A DNA stretch of 64,000 bases from Streptomyces minutiscleroticus (GTDB taxonomy: Bacteria > Actinomycetota > Actinomycetes > Streptomycetales > Streptomycetaceae), in contig NZ_BMVU01000031.1 in assembly GCF_014650875.1 (NCBI RefSeq), positions 1-64,000 of the forward strand, given 5' to 3'. Made by a program: the position numbers and the translations under genes. Numbering within the stretch: position 1 is the stretch's first letter; the number at the start of each line of letters is the position of its first letter. The notes beneath the pieces were generated by a model. The model was not told where the DNA came from, did no database searches, and saw only the letters and a program-made list of their open reading frames with translations. Positions 36,729 through 45,136 of the stretch are shown here, piece by piece.

Positions 36729-38144
36729 TCAGGGCTTCCCGGGTCCCCCCGGCTCCCCGGCCCTCCCGGCGGACGCCGCGTCGTACGAGGAGGTGCCCTC
36801 GTCCAGCAGCGGCTCCTGGTTCTTCAGGTGGGCCGGGGCGAGCGCGCGCAGCGCGTGGTAGCCGGTGATGACGACGAGGGTGCCGAGGGCGATACCGCTC
36901 AGCGAGAAGGTGTCGGTGAAGGTCAGGGAGACGTTGCCGACGCCGATGATGATGCCCGCGGCGGCCGGCACCAGGTTCAGCGGGTTGCGCAGGTCCACGC
37001 CCGCGTTGAGCCAGATCTGCGCGCCGAGCAGGCCGATCATGCCGTACAGGATGACGGTGATGCCGCCGAGGACGCCGCCGGGGATCGCGGCCACGACCGC
37101 GCCGAACTTCGGGCACAGGCCGAAGAGGAGGGCGAAGCACGCGGCCGCCCAGTACGCGGCCGTCGAGTAGACGCGGGTCGCGGCCATGACGCCGATGTTC
37201 TCGGAGTACGTGGTGGTGGGCGGGCCGCCGACGGCGGTGGAGAGCACCGAGCCGACGCCGTCCGCGGAGATCGCCGTGCCCAGCTTGTCGTCGAGCGGGT
37301 CGCCGGTCATCTCGCCGACGGCCTTGACGTGCCCGGCGTTCTCCGCGATCAGCGCGATCACCACGGGCAGCGCCACCAGGACCGCCGACCACTGGAACGA
37401 CGGTGCGTGGAAGTCCGGCAGCCCGATCCAGTCGGCGCTGCCCACGCCCGACAGGTCCAGGCGCCAGTGGTCGGTGACCTCGCCGCTCGGGTCCGCGGAG
37501 TGGATCTTCCCGAAGACCTGGTCGGACAGCCAGGAGAGGACGTAGCCGAAGACGAGGCCGAGGAAGATCGCGACGCGGGACCAGAAGCCGCGCAGGCACA
37601 CCACGGCCAGACCGGTGAACAGCATCACCAGCAGCGCCGTCCACTGGTCCTGCGGCCAGTAGGTGGAGGCGGTCACCGGCGCGAGGTTGAAGCCGATGAG
37701 CATGACGACCGCGCCGGTGACGACCGGCGGCATGGCGGCGTGGATGATCCGCGCCCCGAACCGCTGCACGGCCAGGCCCACCAGGAACAGCGCGGCGCCC
37801 ACGACGAGGACGGCGCCGGTCACGGTGGCGCTGGTGCCGCCCTGGGCGCGGATGACCGCGGCGACGCCCACGAAGGAGAGGGAGCAGCCCAGGTAGCTGG
37901 GCACCCGGCCGCGGGTGGCCAGCAGGAACACCATGGTCGCGACGCCCGACATCATGATCGCGAGATTCGGGTCGAGCCCCATCAGGACCGGCGCCACGAA
38001 CGACGCGCCGAACATCGCCACGACGTGCTGCGCGCCGAGCCCGATCGTCCGCGGCCAGCTGAGCCGCTCGTCGGGGCGGACCACCGCCCCGGGGGCCGGG
38101 TTGCGTCCGTCGCCGTGCAGTTTCCAGCGCACGCCGAGATCCAT
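36729..38144 (-). CDS. Uracil/xanthine permease (NCS2 family)
   Basis: 471 residues, 12-14 transmembrane segments. It begins with a cytosolic stretch MDLGVRWKLHGDGRNPAPGA, then LGAQHVVAMFGASFVAPVLM. The NCS2 motif region includes ALIAENAGHVKAVGEMTG and TTTYSENIGVMAAT (Q/E-N-x-G). UraA-type proton-coupled uracil uptake is most likely; xanthine cannot be excluded. It could feed salvage alongside PyrR, but it is 31 kb away and no PyrR loop is seen upstream. ATG at 38144; GAGGAA lies 10-15 bases before. Confidence 0.9.
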   Translation of the reverse strand: MDLGVRWKLHGDGRNPAPGAVVRPDERLSWPRTIGLGAQHVVAMFGASFVAPVLMGLDPNLAIMMSGVATMVFLLATRGRVPSYLGCSLSFVGVAAVIRAQGGTSATVTGAVLVVGAALFLVGLAVQRFGARIIHAAMPPVVTGAVVMLIGFNLAPVTASTYWPQDQWTALLVMLFTGLAVVCLRGFWSRVAIFLGLVFGYVLSWLSDQVFGKIHSADPSGEVTDHWRLDLSGVGSADWIGLPDFHAPSFQWSAVLVALPVVIALIAENAGHVKAVGEMTGDPLDDKLGTAISADGVGSVLSTAVGGPPTTTYSENIGVMAATRVYSTAAYWAAACFALLFGLCPKFGAVVAAIPGGVLGGITVILYGMIGLLGAQIWLNAGVDLRNPLNLVPAAAGIIIGVGNVSLTFTDTFSLSGIALGTLVVITGYHALRALAPAHLKNQEPLLDEGTSSYDAASAGRAGEPGGPGKP

Positions 38145-38344
38145 GTGAGAGTCGCTTTCCTCGTGCTCCGGGCGGGTGCCGCGGCGGGGGTCCCGGAGCC
38201 GTGTGTGTCGTGCCAGAAGATCAGCGTCATGGTAAGGCCGGCCGAAAACCGCCACCCGTCGGCGTGGCCCGCCCGGCCCCTTCGGGCGGGAGCCCGCCGC
38301 ACGTCCCGCTCCGGGCGGGTGCCTAGGATTGAGCGGCAAGTCGT

Positions 38345-38359
38345 TGCATTAAGCATGCA
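38345..38359. promoter_or_regulatory. Inverted repeat in the divergent permease/thioesterase region
   Basis: TGCAT-N5-ATGCA (TGCATTAAGCATGCA) sits 25 bases before the thioesterase GTG in a locally AT-rich spot. A -10-like TAGGAT lies just upstream (~38323). The repeat has the size and spacing of a MarR-type operator; no regulator gene is adjacent except the ROK gene at 40153. Confidence 0.45.
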
Positions 38360-38383
38360 TCCCGTACGTCCAGGAGTAGCGCC

Positions 38384-38836
38384 GTGACCGCCGAAGCCCC
38401 GACCGCCCCCGCCCCGCCGTACGGGCGGCTGGTCCCCGTCACCGTCCACTTCGACGACCTGGACGCCCTCGGACTACTGCACAACGCCCGCTACCCCGTC
38501 CTCGTCGAGCGCGCCTGGGGCGCCCTGTGGCAGGAGAGCGGCTTCGGCTTCACCGGCGACTGGGAGGCCGCGGGCGACGCCTGCAACGCGGTCAAGGAGC
38601 TGCGGGTGACCTACGACGTGCCGGTCACGACCGCCGGCGAGTACGCGGTGCACCTGTGGCTGGAGCGGCTCGGCACCACCGGCCTGACCTACGGCTTCCG
38701 GTTCTGCTCGGCCGACGGGGCCGTGACGTACGCGCACGGCACCCGGGTGCTCGTCCGGCTGGACGCGGCGACACTGCGCCCCGCGCCGTGGAGCGAGCGG
38801 TTCAGGGCCTTGGGCCGGGAACTGCTGCGTCCGTAG
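38384..38836 (+). CDS. Hotdog-fold acyl-CoA thioesterase
   Basis: 150 residues of the 4-hydroxybenzoyl-CoA thioesterase/YbgC group. The catalytic-region motif FDDLDALGLLHNARY matches D-x-x-G-x-x-x-N-x-x-Y with a conserved Asp. GTG start with AGGAG upstream. Its last 35 bases overlap the 3' end of the leftward MFS gene, a tail-to-tail overlap. The substrate acyl-CoA is unknown. Confidence 0.88.
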   Translation: MTAEAPTAPAPPYGRLVPVTVHFDDLDALGLLHNARYPVLVERAWGALWQESGFGFTGDWEAAGDACNAVKELRVTYDVPVTTAGEYAVHLWLERLGTTGLTYGFRFCSADGAVTYAHGTRVLVRLDAATLRPAPWSERFRALGRELLRP

Positions 38837-40016
38837 GGCTGACCGCCGCCTTCCCCTTGCGGGGACCGGTCCGCAGCACCCCGGCGAACGCCACGAGCGC
38901 GCTCGCCAGCACCGTCACCAGCGTGAAGGACACCACCAGGCTCGTCGCCTGCGCCAGCGTGCCGATCGCGGACGGGGCGACCAGGCCCGAGGTGTAGGTG
39001 ATGGTGGCGACGCCCGCGATGGCCTGCGAGGGGTTGGGGCCGCTGCGGCCCGCCGCGGCGAAGGCCAGCGGCACGACCACCGCGATGCCCAGGCCCAGCA
39101 GCGCGAAGCCGCACATCGCCACGACCGGGTTCCCGGCCGCCACGACGAGCACTCCGCCGAGCGTGGCCAGGACGCCGCTGACGCGCACGGTGCGCACCGC
39201 GCCGAAGCGGTCGATCACCGCGTCGCCCGCGATCCGGGCGAGCGCCATGGTGAGGGTGAAGCCCGTGGTGGAGGCCGCCGCCGCCCCGGCGGAGGTGTCC
39301 AGGACGTCGCGCAGGTACACCGCCGACCAGTCCAGGCTCGCGCCCTCGGCGAACACCGCGCAGAACCCGACCGCGCCGATCAGCAGCGCGGACTTCGGCG
39401 GCAGCGCGAACCGCGGCGGCGCCTCCTCGTCCTGGGCGGCCCGCAGGTCCAGCACCCACCGGCACGCCGCGAAGCCGGCGACGGTCAGGACGGCCGCCGC
39501 GAGCAGGTGGTGCAGGCGCGCGTCCGCACCCAGGTGCGCGGCGAGGGTGCCGGCCGCCGAGCCGGTCAGGGCGCCCACGCTCCACATGCCGTGCAGCCCG
39601 GACATGATCGACTTCTGCAGGCGGTTCTCGACCTCGACGCCCAGCGCGTTCATCGCCACGTCCGACATGCCGGCCGTCGCCCCGTACACGAACAGGGCCG
39701 CGCAGAGCGTGAGCAGGTTCGGCGCCAGCGACGGCAGCGTGAGCGCGAGCGTCCACAGGGCGAGCAGGCCGCGCAGCGCCGTGCGGGCGCCGAAGCGGTG
39801 GCTGATCCGGCCCGCCAGCGGCATCGCCAGGGAGGCGCCGAGGGCCGGGAACGCCAGCGCCAGGCCGAGCTGGCCCGCGCTGACCCCGGCGTGCTCCTGG
39901 ATCCAGGGCACACGGGTGGCGAAGGAGCCGGTGACGGCGCCGTGCACCGCGAAGACCGTGGCCACGGCGTACCGGGCGCGGCGCACCTCGCTCCGGTCGT
40001 ACGTCACTTCACTCAT
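38802..40016 (-). CDS. MFS transporter (sugar/drug type), divergent from the ROK regulator
   Basis: 404 residues, 12 predicted transmembrane segments. The loop AGRISHRFGARTALR fits the MFS A motif. ATG at 40016 has a purine-rich upstream stretch. It is divergently paired with a ROK repressor, with a perfect inverted repeat between them (40069-40091), so the ROK protein probably controls it. That suggests sugar transport or sugar efflux. Its stop lies inside the thioesterase gene. Confidence 0.88.
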   Translation of the reverse strand: MSEVTYDRSEVRRARYAVATVFAVHGAVTGSFATRVPWIQEHAGVSAGQLGLALAFPALGASLAMPLAGRISHRFGARTALRGLLALWTLALTLPSLAPNLLTLCAALFVYGATAGMSDVAMNALGVEVENRLQKSIMSGLHGMWSVGALTGSAAGTLAAHLGADARLHHLLAAAVLTVAGFAACRWVLDLRAAQDEEAPPRFALPPKSALLIGAVGFCAVFAEGASLDWSAVYLRDVLDTSAGAAAASTTGFTLTMALARIAGDAVIDRFGAVRTVRVSGVLATLGGVLVVAAGNPVVAMCGFALLGLGIAVVVPLAFAAAGRSGPNPSQAIAGVATITYTSGLVAPSAIGTLAQATSLVVSFTLVTVLASALVAFAGVLRTGPRKGKAAVSPTDAAVPGPRP

Positions 40017-40068
40017 TCCCCGTCCCCTCCGGCGCGCTCGTCCTGATGTGCACAGTCCGGCGCGTAAA

Positions 40069-40091
40069 CTATCAGGAACCCTGCCTGATAG
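40069..40091. promoter_or_regulatory. Operator between MFS and ROK genes
   Basis: Perfect inverted repeat CTATCAGG-N7-CCTGATAG in the 136-base divergent region. It is 53 bases from the MFS start and 62 bases from the ROK start, ideal for joint control. It is AT-richer than its surroundings and stands out. ROK regulators usually bind such repeats and release them on sugar binding. Confidence 0.8.
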
Positions 40092-40152
40092 ATAGCCGCG
40101 ATCCCGCCGTCCGGCCGCTTCGGGCACGCACCGATCTGGGAGGATCCCCGGC

Positions 40153-41376
40153 ATGCCCGCATCACCCAGCACCGCCCGGGCCATCAACGACCGGCTCGCC
40201 CTGAGGCTGCTGCAGCAGGAAGGCCCGCTCACGGCGGGGCAGTTGAAGCAGCTCACCGGATTGTCCCGGCCCACCGTCGCCGACCTCGTGGACCGCCTCG
40301 CGGCCGCCGGACTGATCGAGGTGGTGGGCGAGGCCGGGGCCGAGCGGCGCGGGCCCAACGCCCGGCTGTACGGGATCGTCGCGGGCCGCGCGCACCTGGC
40401 CGCGCTCGACGTGCGCACCGAGAGCGTGTCCGTGGTCGTCGCCGACCTGCTCGGCCGGGTGCGCGCCGAGGCGTCCGCGCCCGTCGCGGAGGACGCCGGC
40501 ACCGGACCCGCCGTGGAGCGGGCGGTCGCGCTCGTCGAGCGCGCGGCGAAGGAGGCCGGGGCCGTGCCGCTGCACACCGTCGGCGTCGGCGCGCCCGGCC
40601 TGATCGACCCGGCCACCGGCGAACTGCGCGACTCCACCGGCCTGCCCGCCTGGCACCGCCGCCTGGTCGCGGCCCTCCAGGAACGGCTCCCGGCCCGCGT
40701 CCTGGTCGAGAACGAGACCAACCTCGCCGCCCTCGCCGAGCACCGCGACGGCGCGGCCCGCGACCGCGACACCTTCGTCCTGGTCTGGCTCGGCCTTGGC
40801 ATCGGCGCCGCCGTCATGCTCGACGGCGTCCTGCGCCGCGGCGCCTCCGGCGGCGCGGGCGAGCTGGGCTTCCTGCCGGTGCCGTGGACCGGCGGCCTGC
40901 CCTCGGCGACGGACTGCGGCGGCGGCTTCCACTCCCTCGCGGGCGCGGCGGCGGTCGAGGAGCTGGCGGTGCGGCACGGCCTGACGGCGCCCGCCGGCGC
41001 GGACGTCGAGCTGCGGGCCGCGGCCCTGGTGCGGGAGGCGGTGGCGGGGGCGGACGGCGCGGAGCGCGCGGACGCGGACGGCGGACCGGGGCCCGACGCC
41101 GGCGGCTTCCTCGACGCCCTGGCCGACCGGGTGGCGCTCGGGGCCGCCTCGGTCGCCGCCGTGCTGGACCCCGGGTGCGTCGTGCTGGCGGGGGAGACCG
41201 GCCGGGCGGGCGGCGCCGCGCTGGCCTCCCGGGTGCGGGAGCGGCTCGCCCGTATGTCGCCGCTGCCCACCGAGGTGCGGGCCGGCAGCCTGGGCGGCGG
41301 GGCGGTGCTGCGCGGCGCGCTCCTGACGGCGCGGGACGGCGCCCAGGACGACCTCTTCGCGCCCGCGGAGCGCTGA
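40153..41376 (+). CDS. ROK-family transcriptional regulator
   Basis: 407 residues. N-terminal winged helix (~12-70; GQLKQLTGLSRPTVADLVDR) and a ROK sugar-kinase-like domain with GVGAPGLIDPATGEL and ENETNLAALAEH. The full zinc motif C-x-C-G-x-x-G-C of ROK kinases is missing; only DCGGG remains, so it is a repressor and not a kinase. ATG at 40153 with GGGAGG upstream. From memory, an S. coelicolor homologue sits beside a chitinase gene that is absent here. The GC-rich Asp/Ala stretch near residue 300 is an insertion-like linker. Confidence 0.92.
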   Translation: MPASPSTARAINDRLALRLLQQEGPLTAGQLKQLTGLSRPTVADLVDRLAAAGLIEVVGEAGAERRGPNARLYGIVAGRAHLAALDVRTESVSVVVADLLGRVRAEASAPVAEDAGTGPAVERAVALVERAAKEAGAVPLHTVGVGAPGLIDPATGELRDSTGLPAWHRRLVAALQERLPARVLVENETNLAALAEHRDGAARDRDTFVLVWLGLGIGAAVMLDGVLRRGASGGAGELGFLPVPWTGGLPSATDCGGGFHSLAGAAAVEELAVRHGLTAPAGADVELRAAALVREAVAGADGAERADADGGPGPDAGGFLDALADRVALGAASVAAVLDPGCVVLAGETGRAGGAALASRVRERLARMSPLPTEVRAGSLGGGAVLRGALLTARDGAQDDLFAPAER

Positions 41377-41730
41377 GCGGGGCCCCGCGGGCCGCCGTCC
41401 CCGGTCCGCCGGGGCCCTGCGGGCGGGGCGGACGCGCCGGCGCGGCGGTGCGACGGGGACCCGGCGGCGGGGCAAGGGCCTTCGTCACCGCCGCCGGGCC
41501 GTTCGCGGTGGGGCTGCGGCGCCCCGGTCGCGGAGGAAGCTGCGCAGACCATAAATGGACTAGACCACAGGGGTCAAGGGGACGGCGGCGTCAACGGCAG
41601 TGGCCCCGAGGGGAGTTGAGCAGCGACCGGGCGGCCGGGCAAGTGGGTGTACGGCACCTGTGAGCCACTCCACAGGCGCGGCCCGCTTCCGAGTCGATCG
41701 TGCGTGGCAGACTGGTGGGCGAGAGAAGCA
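41377..41730. other. Gene-free region with an orphan chitinase-type promoter
   Basis: 354 bases between the ROK stop and the FMN riboswitch. No open frame looks coding on either strand. It contains the leftward promoter at 41548-41577. The rest holds no feature I can name, apart from an SD-like and start-like absence consistent with a decayed locus. Confidence 0.6.
41548..41577 (-). promoter_or_regulatory. DasR-type chitinase promoter without a chitinase
   Basis: Read leftward: -35 TTGACC (41572-41577), an 18-base spacer containing TGGTCTAGTCC (41557-41567), and -10 TATGGT (41548-41553). The chiD promoter at 58541-58569 has the same design: TTGACC, 17 bases with the same TGGTCTAGTCC, then TAAGGT. 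The core resembles the DasR-responsive consensus ACTGGTCTAGACCAGT. Downstream to the left lies only the 3' half of the convergent ROK gene, so the promoter either is a relic or drives antisense RNA. Confidence 0.7.
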
Positions 41731-41857
41731 GCGCACTCCGGGGTCGGTGAAATTCCGAACCGGCGGTTACAGTCCGCGACCCGGCCGCATCCAGTGGCCG
41801 GTTGACCAGGTGAAATTCCTGGACCGACGGTTAAAGTCCGGATGGGAGGCAGTGCGC
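41731..41857 (+). ncRNA. FMN riboswitch (RFN element)
   Basis: The conserved RFN blocks are all present in order: GGGTCGGTGAAATTCCGAAC, CGGCGGTTACAGTCCGCGAC, a variable arm, GGTGAAATTCCTGGACCGAC, GGTTAAAGTCCGGATGGGAG. The closing helix P1 is GCGCAC (41731-41736) with GTGCGC (41852-41857). It precedes ribE by 151 bases and should shut the rib operon down when FMN is plentiful. Confidence 0.97.
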
Positions 41858-41882
41858 GGCGGGCCAGGCATCGAAGCACCCG

Positions 41883-41918
41883 CCGTACCGGCTCGTCCGA
41901 GGGGACGAGTACGTACGG
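41883..41918 (+). promoter_or_regulatory. Candidate expression platform of the FMN riboswitch
   Basis: A hairpin with a 7-bp upper stem (41892-41898 with 41903-41909) and a 6-bp lower stem CCGTAC/GTACGG (41883-41888 with 41913-41918) lies 25 bases after the aptamer. No U-run follows and the ribE SD is 77 bases further, so control could be by termination at a GC hairpin or by translation. Confidence 0.5.
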
Positions 41919-42008
41919 GGTCGTATCCGGTGTCGCGGCGCCCGTTCGAAGTGTCGCTCGTCGACAGCCCCGGAGTCCGTGCCCGAACGAGGCAGGAGGA
42001 CCCGGGAA

Positions 42009-42611
42009 GTGTTCACCGGAATCGTCGAAGAGCTGGGTGAGGTCACCGCCGTCGAGAATCTCGGCGACGCCTCCCGTTTCCGGCTGCGCGGCCCCGTCGT
42101 CACCGAGGGCGCCCGGCACGGCGACTCCATCGCGGTCAACGGCGTCTGTCTCACCGTCGTCGAGCACGAGGGCGACGAGTTCACCGCCGACGTGATGGCC
42201 GAGACGCTGAACCGCTCCAGCCTCGGCGCGCTCGCCGTCGGCTCCCGCGTCAACCTCGAACGGCCCACGGCCGTCGGCGCCCGCCTCGGCGGCCACATCG
42301 TGCAGGGCCACGTGGACGGCACCGGCCGCATCGTCGAGCGCGTCCCCTCCGAGCACTGGGAGATCGTGCGGATCTCGCTGCCCCAGGACCTGTCCCGGTA
42401 CGTGGTCGAGAAGGGCTCCGTCACGGTCGACGGCATCAGCCTCACCGTCGTCGAGGCGGCCGCGGACTCCTTCACCGTCAGCCTCATCCCCACCACGCTC
42501 GCCCTGACCACGCTCGGGAACAAGCAGAGCGGCGATCTTGTCAACCTCGAGGTCGACATCATCGCCAAGTACGTCGAGCGGCTGCTCGCGGGGCAGGAGG
42601 CAGGCAAGTGA
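42009..42611 (+). CDS. ribE: Riboflavin synthase alpha chain
   Basis: 200 residues, two repeated lumazine-binding barrels. The N-terminal VFTGIVEELGEV and its internal duplicates (SIAVNGVCLTVVE and VTVDGISLTVVE) are diagnostic. It dismutates two lumazines to riboflavin. GTG at 42009 has AGGAGG eight bases upstream; a GTG at 41979 is in frame but lacks an SD. It is the first gene after the FMN riboswitch and overlaps ribM by GTGA. Confidence 0.97.
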   Translation: MFTGIVEELGEVTAVENLGDASRFRLRGPVVTEGARHGDSIAVNGVCLTVVEHEGDEFTADVMAETLNRSSLGALAVGSRVNLERPTAVGARLGGHIVQGHVDGTGRIVERVPSEHWEIVRISLPQDLSRYVVEKGSVTVDGISLTVVEAAADSFTVSLIPTTLALTTLGNKQSGDLVNLEVDIIAKYVERLLAGQEAGK

Positions 42612-43252
42612 ACTGGCTCAATTCCGAGGCGTTCGTCCTTCTCGACCAGCACATCAAGTGGTCGGACATGATCGGCAACGTGATCGGCCTGATCGGTCTG
42701 GCCTTCGGCTGGCGGCGCTCCATCTGGAGCTGGCCCGTCCAGTTCCTCTCCGGCGTCGTCCTCTTCGCCGCCTTCGCCACCGCGCACCTGTCCGGCAGCG
42801 CCGGCAAGCAGATCGTCGTCATGGTCGTCGCCGGGTACGGCTGGTGGCAGTGGAACCGCGGCAGAGGCCAGGCGCAGGACGGCGGCATCGCCGTCCGCTT
42901 CGCCACCTGGCGCGAGCGCGCGTACCTCGTCGCCGGCGCCGTCGCCGGCACCCTCGCGGTCGGCGGCCTGTTCACCGCCTACCCGGCGCTGTCCTGGGAC
43001 CCCTGGCCGGACGCGTACGTCTTCGTCGGCACGATCGTCGCCATGTACGCGCAGGCGCGCGGCATGGTCGAGTTCTGGTTCGCCTGGCTCCTGGTCGACC
43101 TGGTCGGCGTGCCCCTCAACTTCGCCAACGGCTTCGCCTTCTCCGGCTTCGTCTACGTCGTCTACGGCGCGCTCGTCCTGTGGGGCCTGCGCGACTGGTG
43201 GCTGCGCTCCCGCCGGAACACGCGGCCTCTCCTGAAAGGAGCCCCGGCATGA
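42608..43252 (+). CDS. ribM: PnuC-family riboflavin transporter
   Basis: 214 residues, about seven hydrophobic segments, PnuC fold (IWSWPVQFLSGVVLFAAF, GYGWWQW, LVDLVGVPLNFANGFAFSG). PnuC proteins import nicotinamide riboside, but those inside FMN-riboswitch rib operons (PnuX of Corynebacterium, RibM of S. davaonensis) carry riboflavin. Its place between ribE and ribBA with overlaps at both ends makes riboflavin uptake the best call. Roseoflavin-type analogues may also enter. Confidence 0.9.
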   Translation: MNWLNSEAFVLLDQHIKWSDMIGNVIGLIGLAFGWRRSIWSWPVQFLSGVVLFAAFATAHLSGSAGKQIVVMVVAGYGWWQWNRGRGQAQDGGIAVRFATWRERAYLVAGAVAGTLAVGGLFTAYPALSWDPWPDAYVFVGTIVAMYAQARGMVEFWFAWLLVDLVGVPLNFANGFAFSGFVYVVYGALVLWGLRDWWLRSRRNTRPLLKGAPA

Positions 43253-44547
43253 CCGCGACACCCGTCTGGTACAGCACCGGTCATGAGGAGGACGCCTCCG
43301 ACTTCGCGCTCGACCCGGTCGAGCGGGCGATCTCCGACATCGCGGCGGGCCGCCCCGTCGTGGTGGTCGACGACGAGGACCGGGAGAACGAGGGCGACCT
43401 CGTCCTCGCCGCCGAGAAGGCGACCCCCGAGATCGTCGCCTTCATGATGAGCGAGTGCCGCGGCCTGATCTGCGCCCCCATGGAGGGCGAGGAGCTGGAC
43501 CGGCTGCGGCTGCCGCAGATGGTGCAGGACAACGAGGAGTCCATGAAGACGGCGTTCACCGTCTCCGTGGACGCGACCGCCGCGCACGGCGTGACCACCG
43601 GCATCTCCGCCGCCGACCGCGCCACCACCCTGCGGCTGCTCGCCGGGGGCGCCGCGGGGCCGATCGACTTCGTGCGCCCCGGCCACGTCTTCCCGCTGCG
43701 CGCCCGGTCCGGCGGCGTGCTCGCCCGCAACGGCCACACCGAGGCCGCCGTGGACCTGGCCCGCCTCGCGGGCCTGCGCCCGGCCGGCGCGATCGTCGAG
43801 ATCGCGGGCGAGGACGGCCGGATGCTGCGGCTGCCCGAGCTGGTCCCGTTCGCCCGCAAGCACGGCCTGACGATCATCTCCATCGAGGACCTGATCGCCT
43901 ACCGCAGGACCGCCGAGCCCACCGTCCGCCGCGAGGCGGAGGTCCACCTGCCCACCGCCTTCGGCGACTTCACCGCGTACGGCTACCGCTCCACGGTCGA
44001 CGGCGTCGAGCACGTCGCCCTCGTCCACGGCGACCTCGGCGACGGCGAGGACGTCCTGGTCCGCGTCCACTCCGAGTGCCTGACCGGGGACGTCCTCCAC
44101 TCGCTGCGCTGCGACTGCGGCCCCCAGCTGGAGACCTCCCTGCGCCGCATCCAGGCCGAGGGCCGCGGCGTCGTGGTCTACCTGCGCGGCCACGAGGGCC
44201 GGGGCATCGGCCTGATGTCCAAGCTGCGCGCCTACGAACTGCAGGAGCGCGGCCGCGACACGCTCGACGCCAACCTCGAACTGGGACTGCCCGCCGACGC
44301 CCGCGACTACGCGGCCGGCGCGCGGATCCTGGAGGACCTCGGCGTGCGCGGCGTACGGGTGATGACCAACAACCCCGACAAGACCGACGCGCTCGCCCGG
44401 CACGGCCTGAGGGTCGTCGGCCGCGAGCCGATGCCCGTCCAGGCGGGGGAGCACAACCTCCGGTACCTGCGCACCAAGCGCGACCGGATGGGGCACGACC
44501 TGCCGTGGCTGGACGCGTCGGCCGTGTCCGCCTGCGGCAACCAGTAG
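43249..44547 (+). CDS. ribBA: 3,4-DHBP synthase / GTP cyclohydrolase II
   Basis: 432 residues, both domains fused. The N-terminal DHBP synthase (~20-220) has DDEDRENEGD (41-50) and HGVTTGISAADR. The C-terminal GTP cyclohydrolase II (~225-425) has zinc ligands C277, C288 and C290 in CLTGDVLHSLRCDCG, then RGHEGRGIGL. They make the two precursors of riboflavin in equal supply. ATG overlaps the ribM stop. Confidence 0.97.
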   Translation: MTATPVWYSTGHEEDASDFALDPVERAISDIAAGRPVVVVDDEDRENEGDLVLAAEKATPEIVAFMMSECRGLICAPMEGEELDRLRLPQMVQDNEESMKTAFTVSVDATAAHGVTTGISAADRATTLRLLAGGAAGPIDFVRPGHVFPLRARSGGVLARNGHTEAAVDLARLAGLRPAGAIVEIAGEDGRMLRLPELVPFARKHGLTIISIEDLIAYRRTAEPTVRREAEVHLPTAFGDFTAYGYRSTVDGVEHVALVHGDLGDGEDVLVRVHSECLTGDVLHSLRCDCGPQLETSLRRIQAEGRGVVVYLRGHEGRGIGLMSKLRAYELQERGRDTLDANLELGLPADARDYAAGARILEDLGVRGVRVMTNNPDKTDALARHGLRVVGREPMPVQAGEHNLRYLRTKRDRMGHDLPWLDASAVSACGNQ

Positions 44548-44616
44548 CGACGGGCGAGCACACCCGAAGAGGCCAGAGGCCCGAAAGGGCCCGGAGAGCA
44601 AGGACCGAGGAGACAC

Positions 44617-45123
44617 GTGAGCGGCAAGGGCGCACCCGAACTGACCGTCCGCAACTGCGGCGACCTGCGCGTCGCGGTGATCGCGGCGCAGTGGCACGAG
44701 AAGGTGATGGACGGCCTCGTGGACGGCGCCCTGCGCGCCCTGGGCGAGCTGGGCATCGACGAGCCGACCCTGCTGCGGGTCCCCGGCAGCTTCGAGCTGC
44801 CGGTCGTCGCCAAGGTCCTCGCGGGCCGCGGCTACGACGCGATCGTCGCGCTCGGCGTGGTCGTCCGCGGCGGCACCCCGCACTTCGACTACGTCTGCCA
44901 GGGCGTCACCCAGGGCCTGACCCAGGTCTCCGTGGAGACCGGCGTCCCGGTCGGCTTCGGCGTGCTGACCTGCGACACCGAGGAGCAGGCCCTGGACCGC
45001 GCGGGCCTGGAGGGCTCCAGCGAGGACAAGGGGCACGAGGCGGTCACCGCGGCCGTGGCCACCGCGACCACGCTGCGTACCGTCGCCGAGCCCTGGCGCC
45101 AGGGCGGCCGCGCGGGCGCGTAG
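44617..45123 (+). CDS. ribH: 6,7-dimethyl-8-ribityllumazine synthase
   Basis: 168 residues. Motifs VAVIAAQWHEKVMDGLVDGA, VPGSFELPVVAKVL, VVVRGGTPHFDYVC (with the catalytic His) and GFGVLTCDTEEQAL fit the lumazine synthase fold, which forms icosahedral or pentameric shells. It supplies the substrate of RibE. GTG start with GAGGAG upstream; 69-base gap to ribBA. The stop codon forms part of a hisE -10 element. Confidence 0.97.
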   Translation: MSGKGAPELTVRNCGDLRVAVIAAQWHEKVMDGLVDGALRALGELGIDEPTLLRVPGSFELPVVAKVLAGRGYDAIVALGVVVRGGTPHFDYVCQGVTQGLTQVSVETGVPVGFGVLTCDTEEQALDRAGLEGSSEDKGHEAVTAAVATATTLRTVAEPWRQGGRAGA

Positions 45124-45126
45124 AGT
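45121..45126 (+). promoter_or_regulatory. hisE -10 overlapping the ribH stop
   Basis: TAGAGT at 45121-45126 includes the ribH TAG. Transcription would start about 45133, four bases before the hisE ATG, giving a practically leaderless his message. No SD precedes hisE, which supports this. Confidence 0.5.
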
Positions 45127-45136
45127 AAGCACCACC

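Noticed and set aside
40814..41488. Leftward open frame behind the orphan chitinase promoter
   Set aside because: It is antisense to the ROK gene and encodes Pro/Arg-rich peptide with no signal peptide or GH18 motif.
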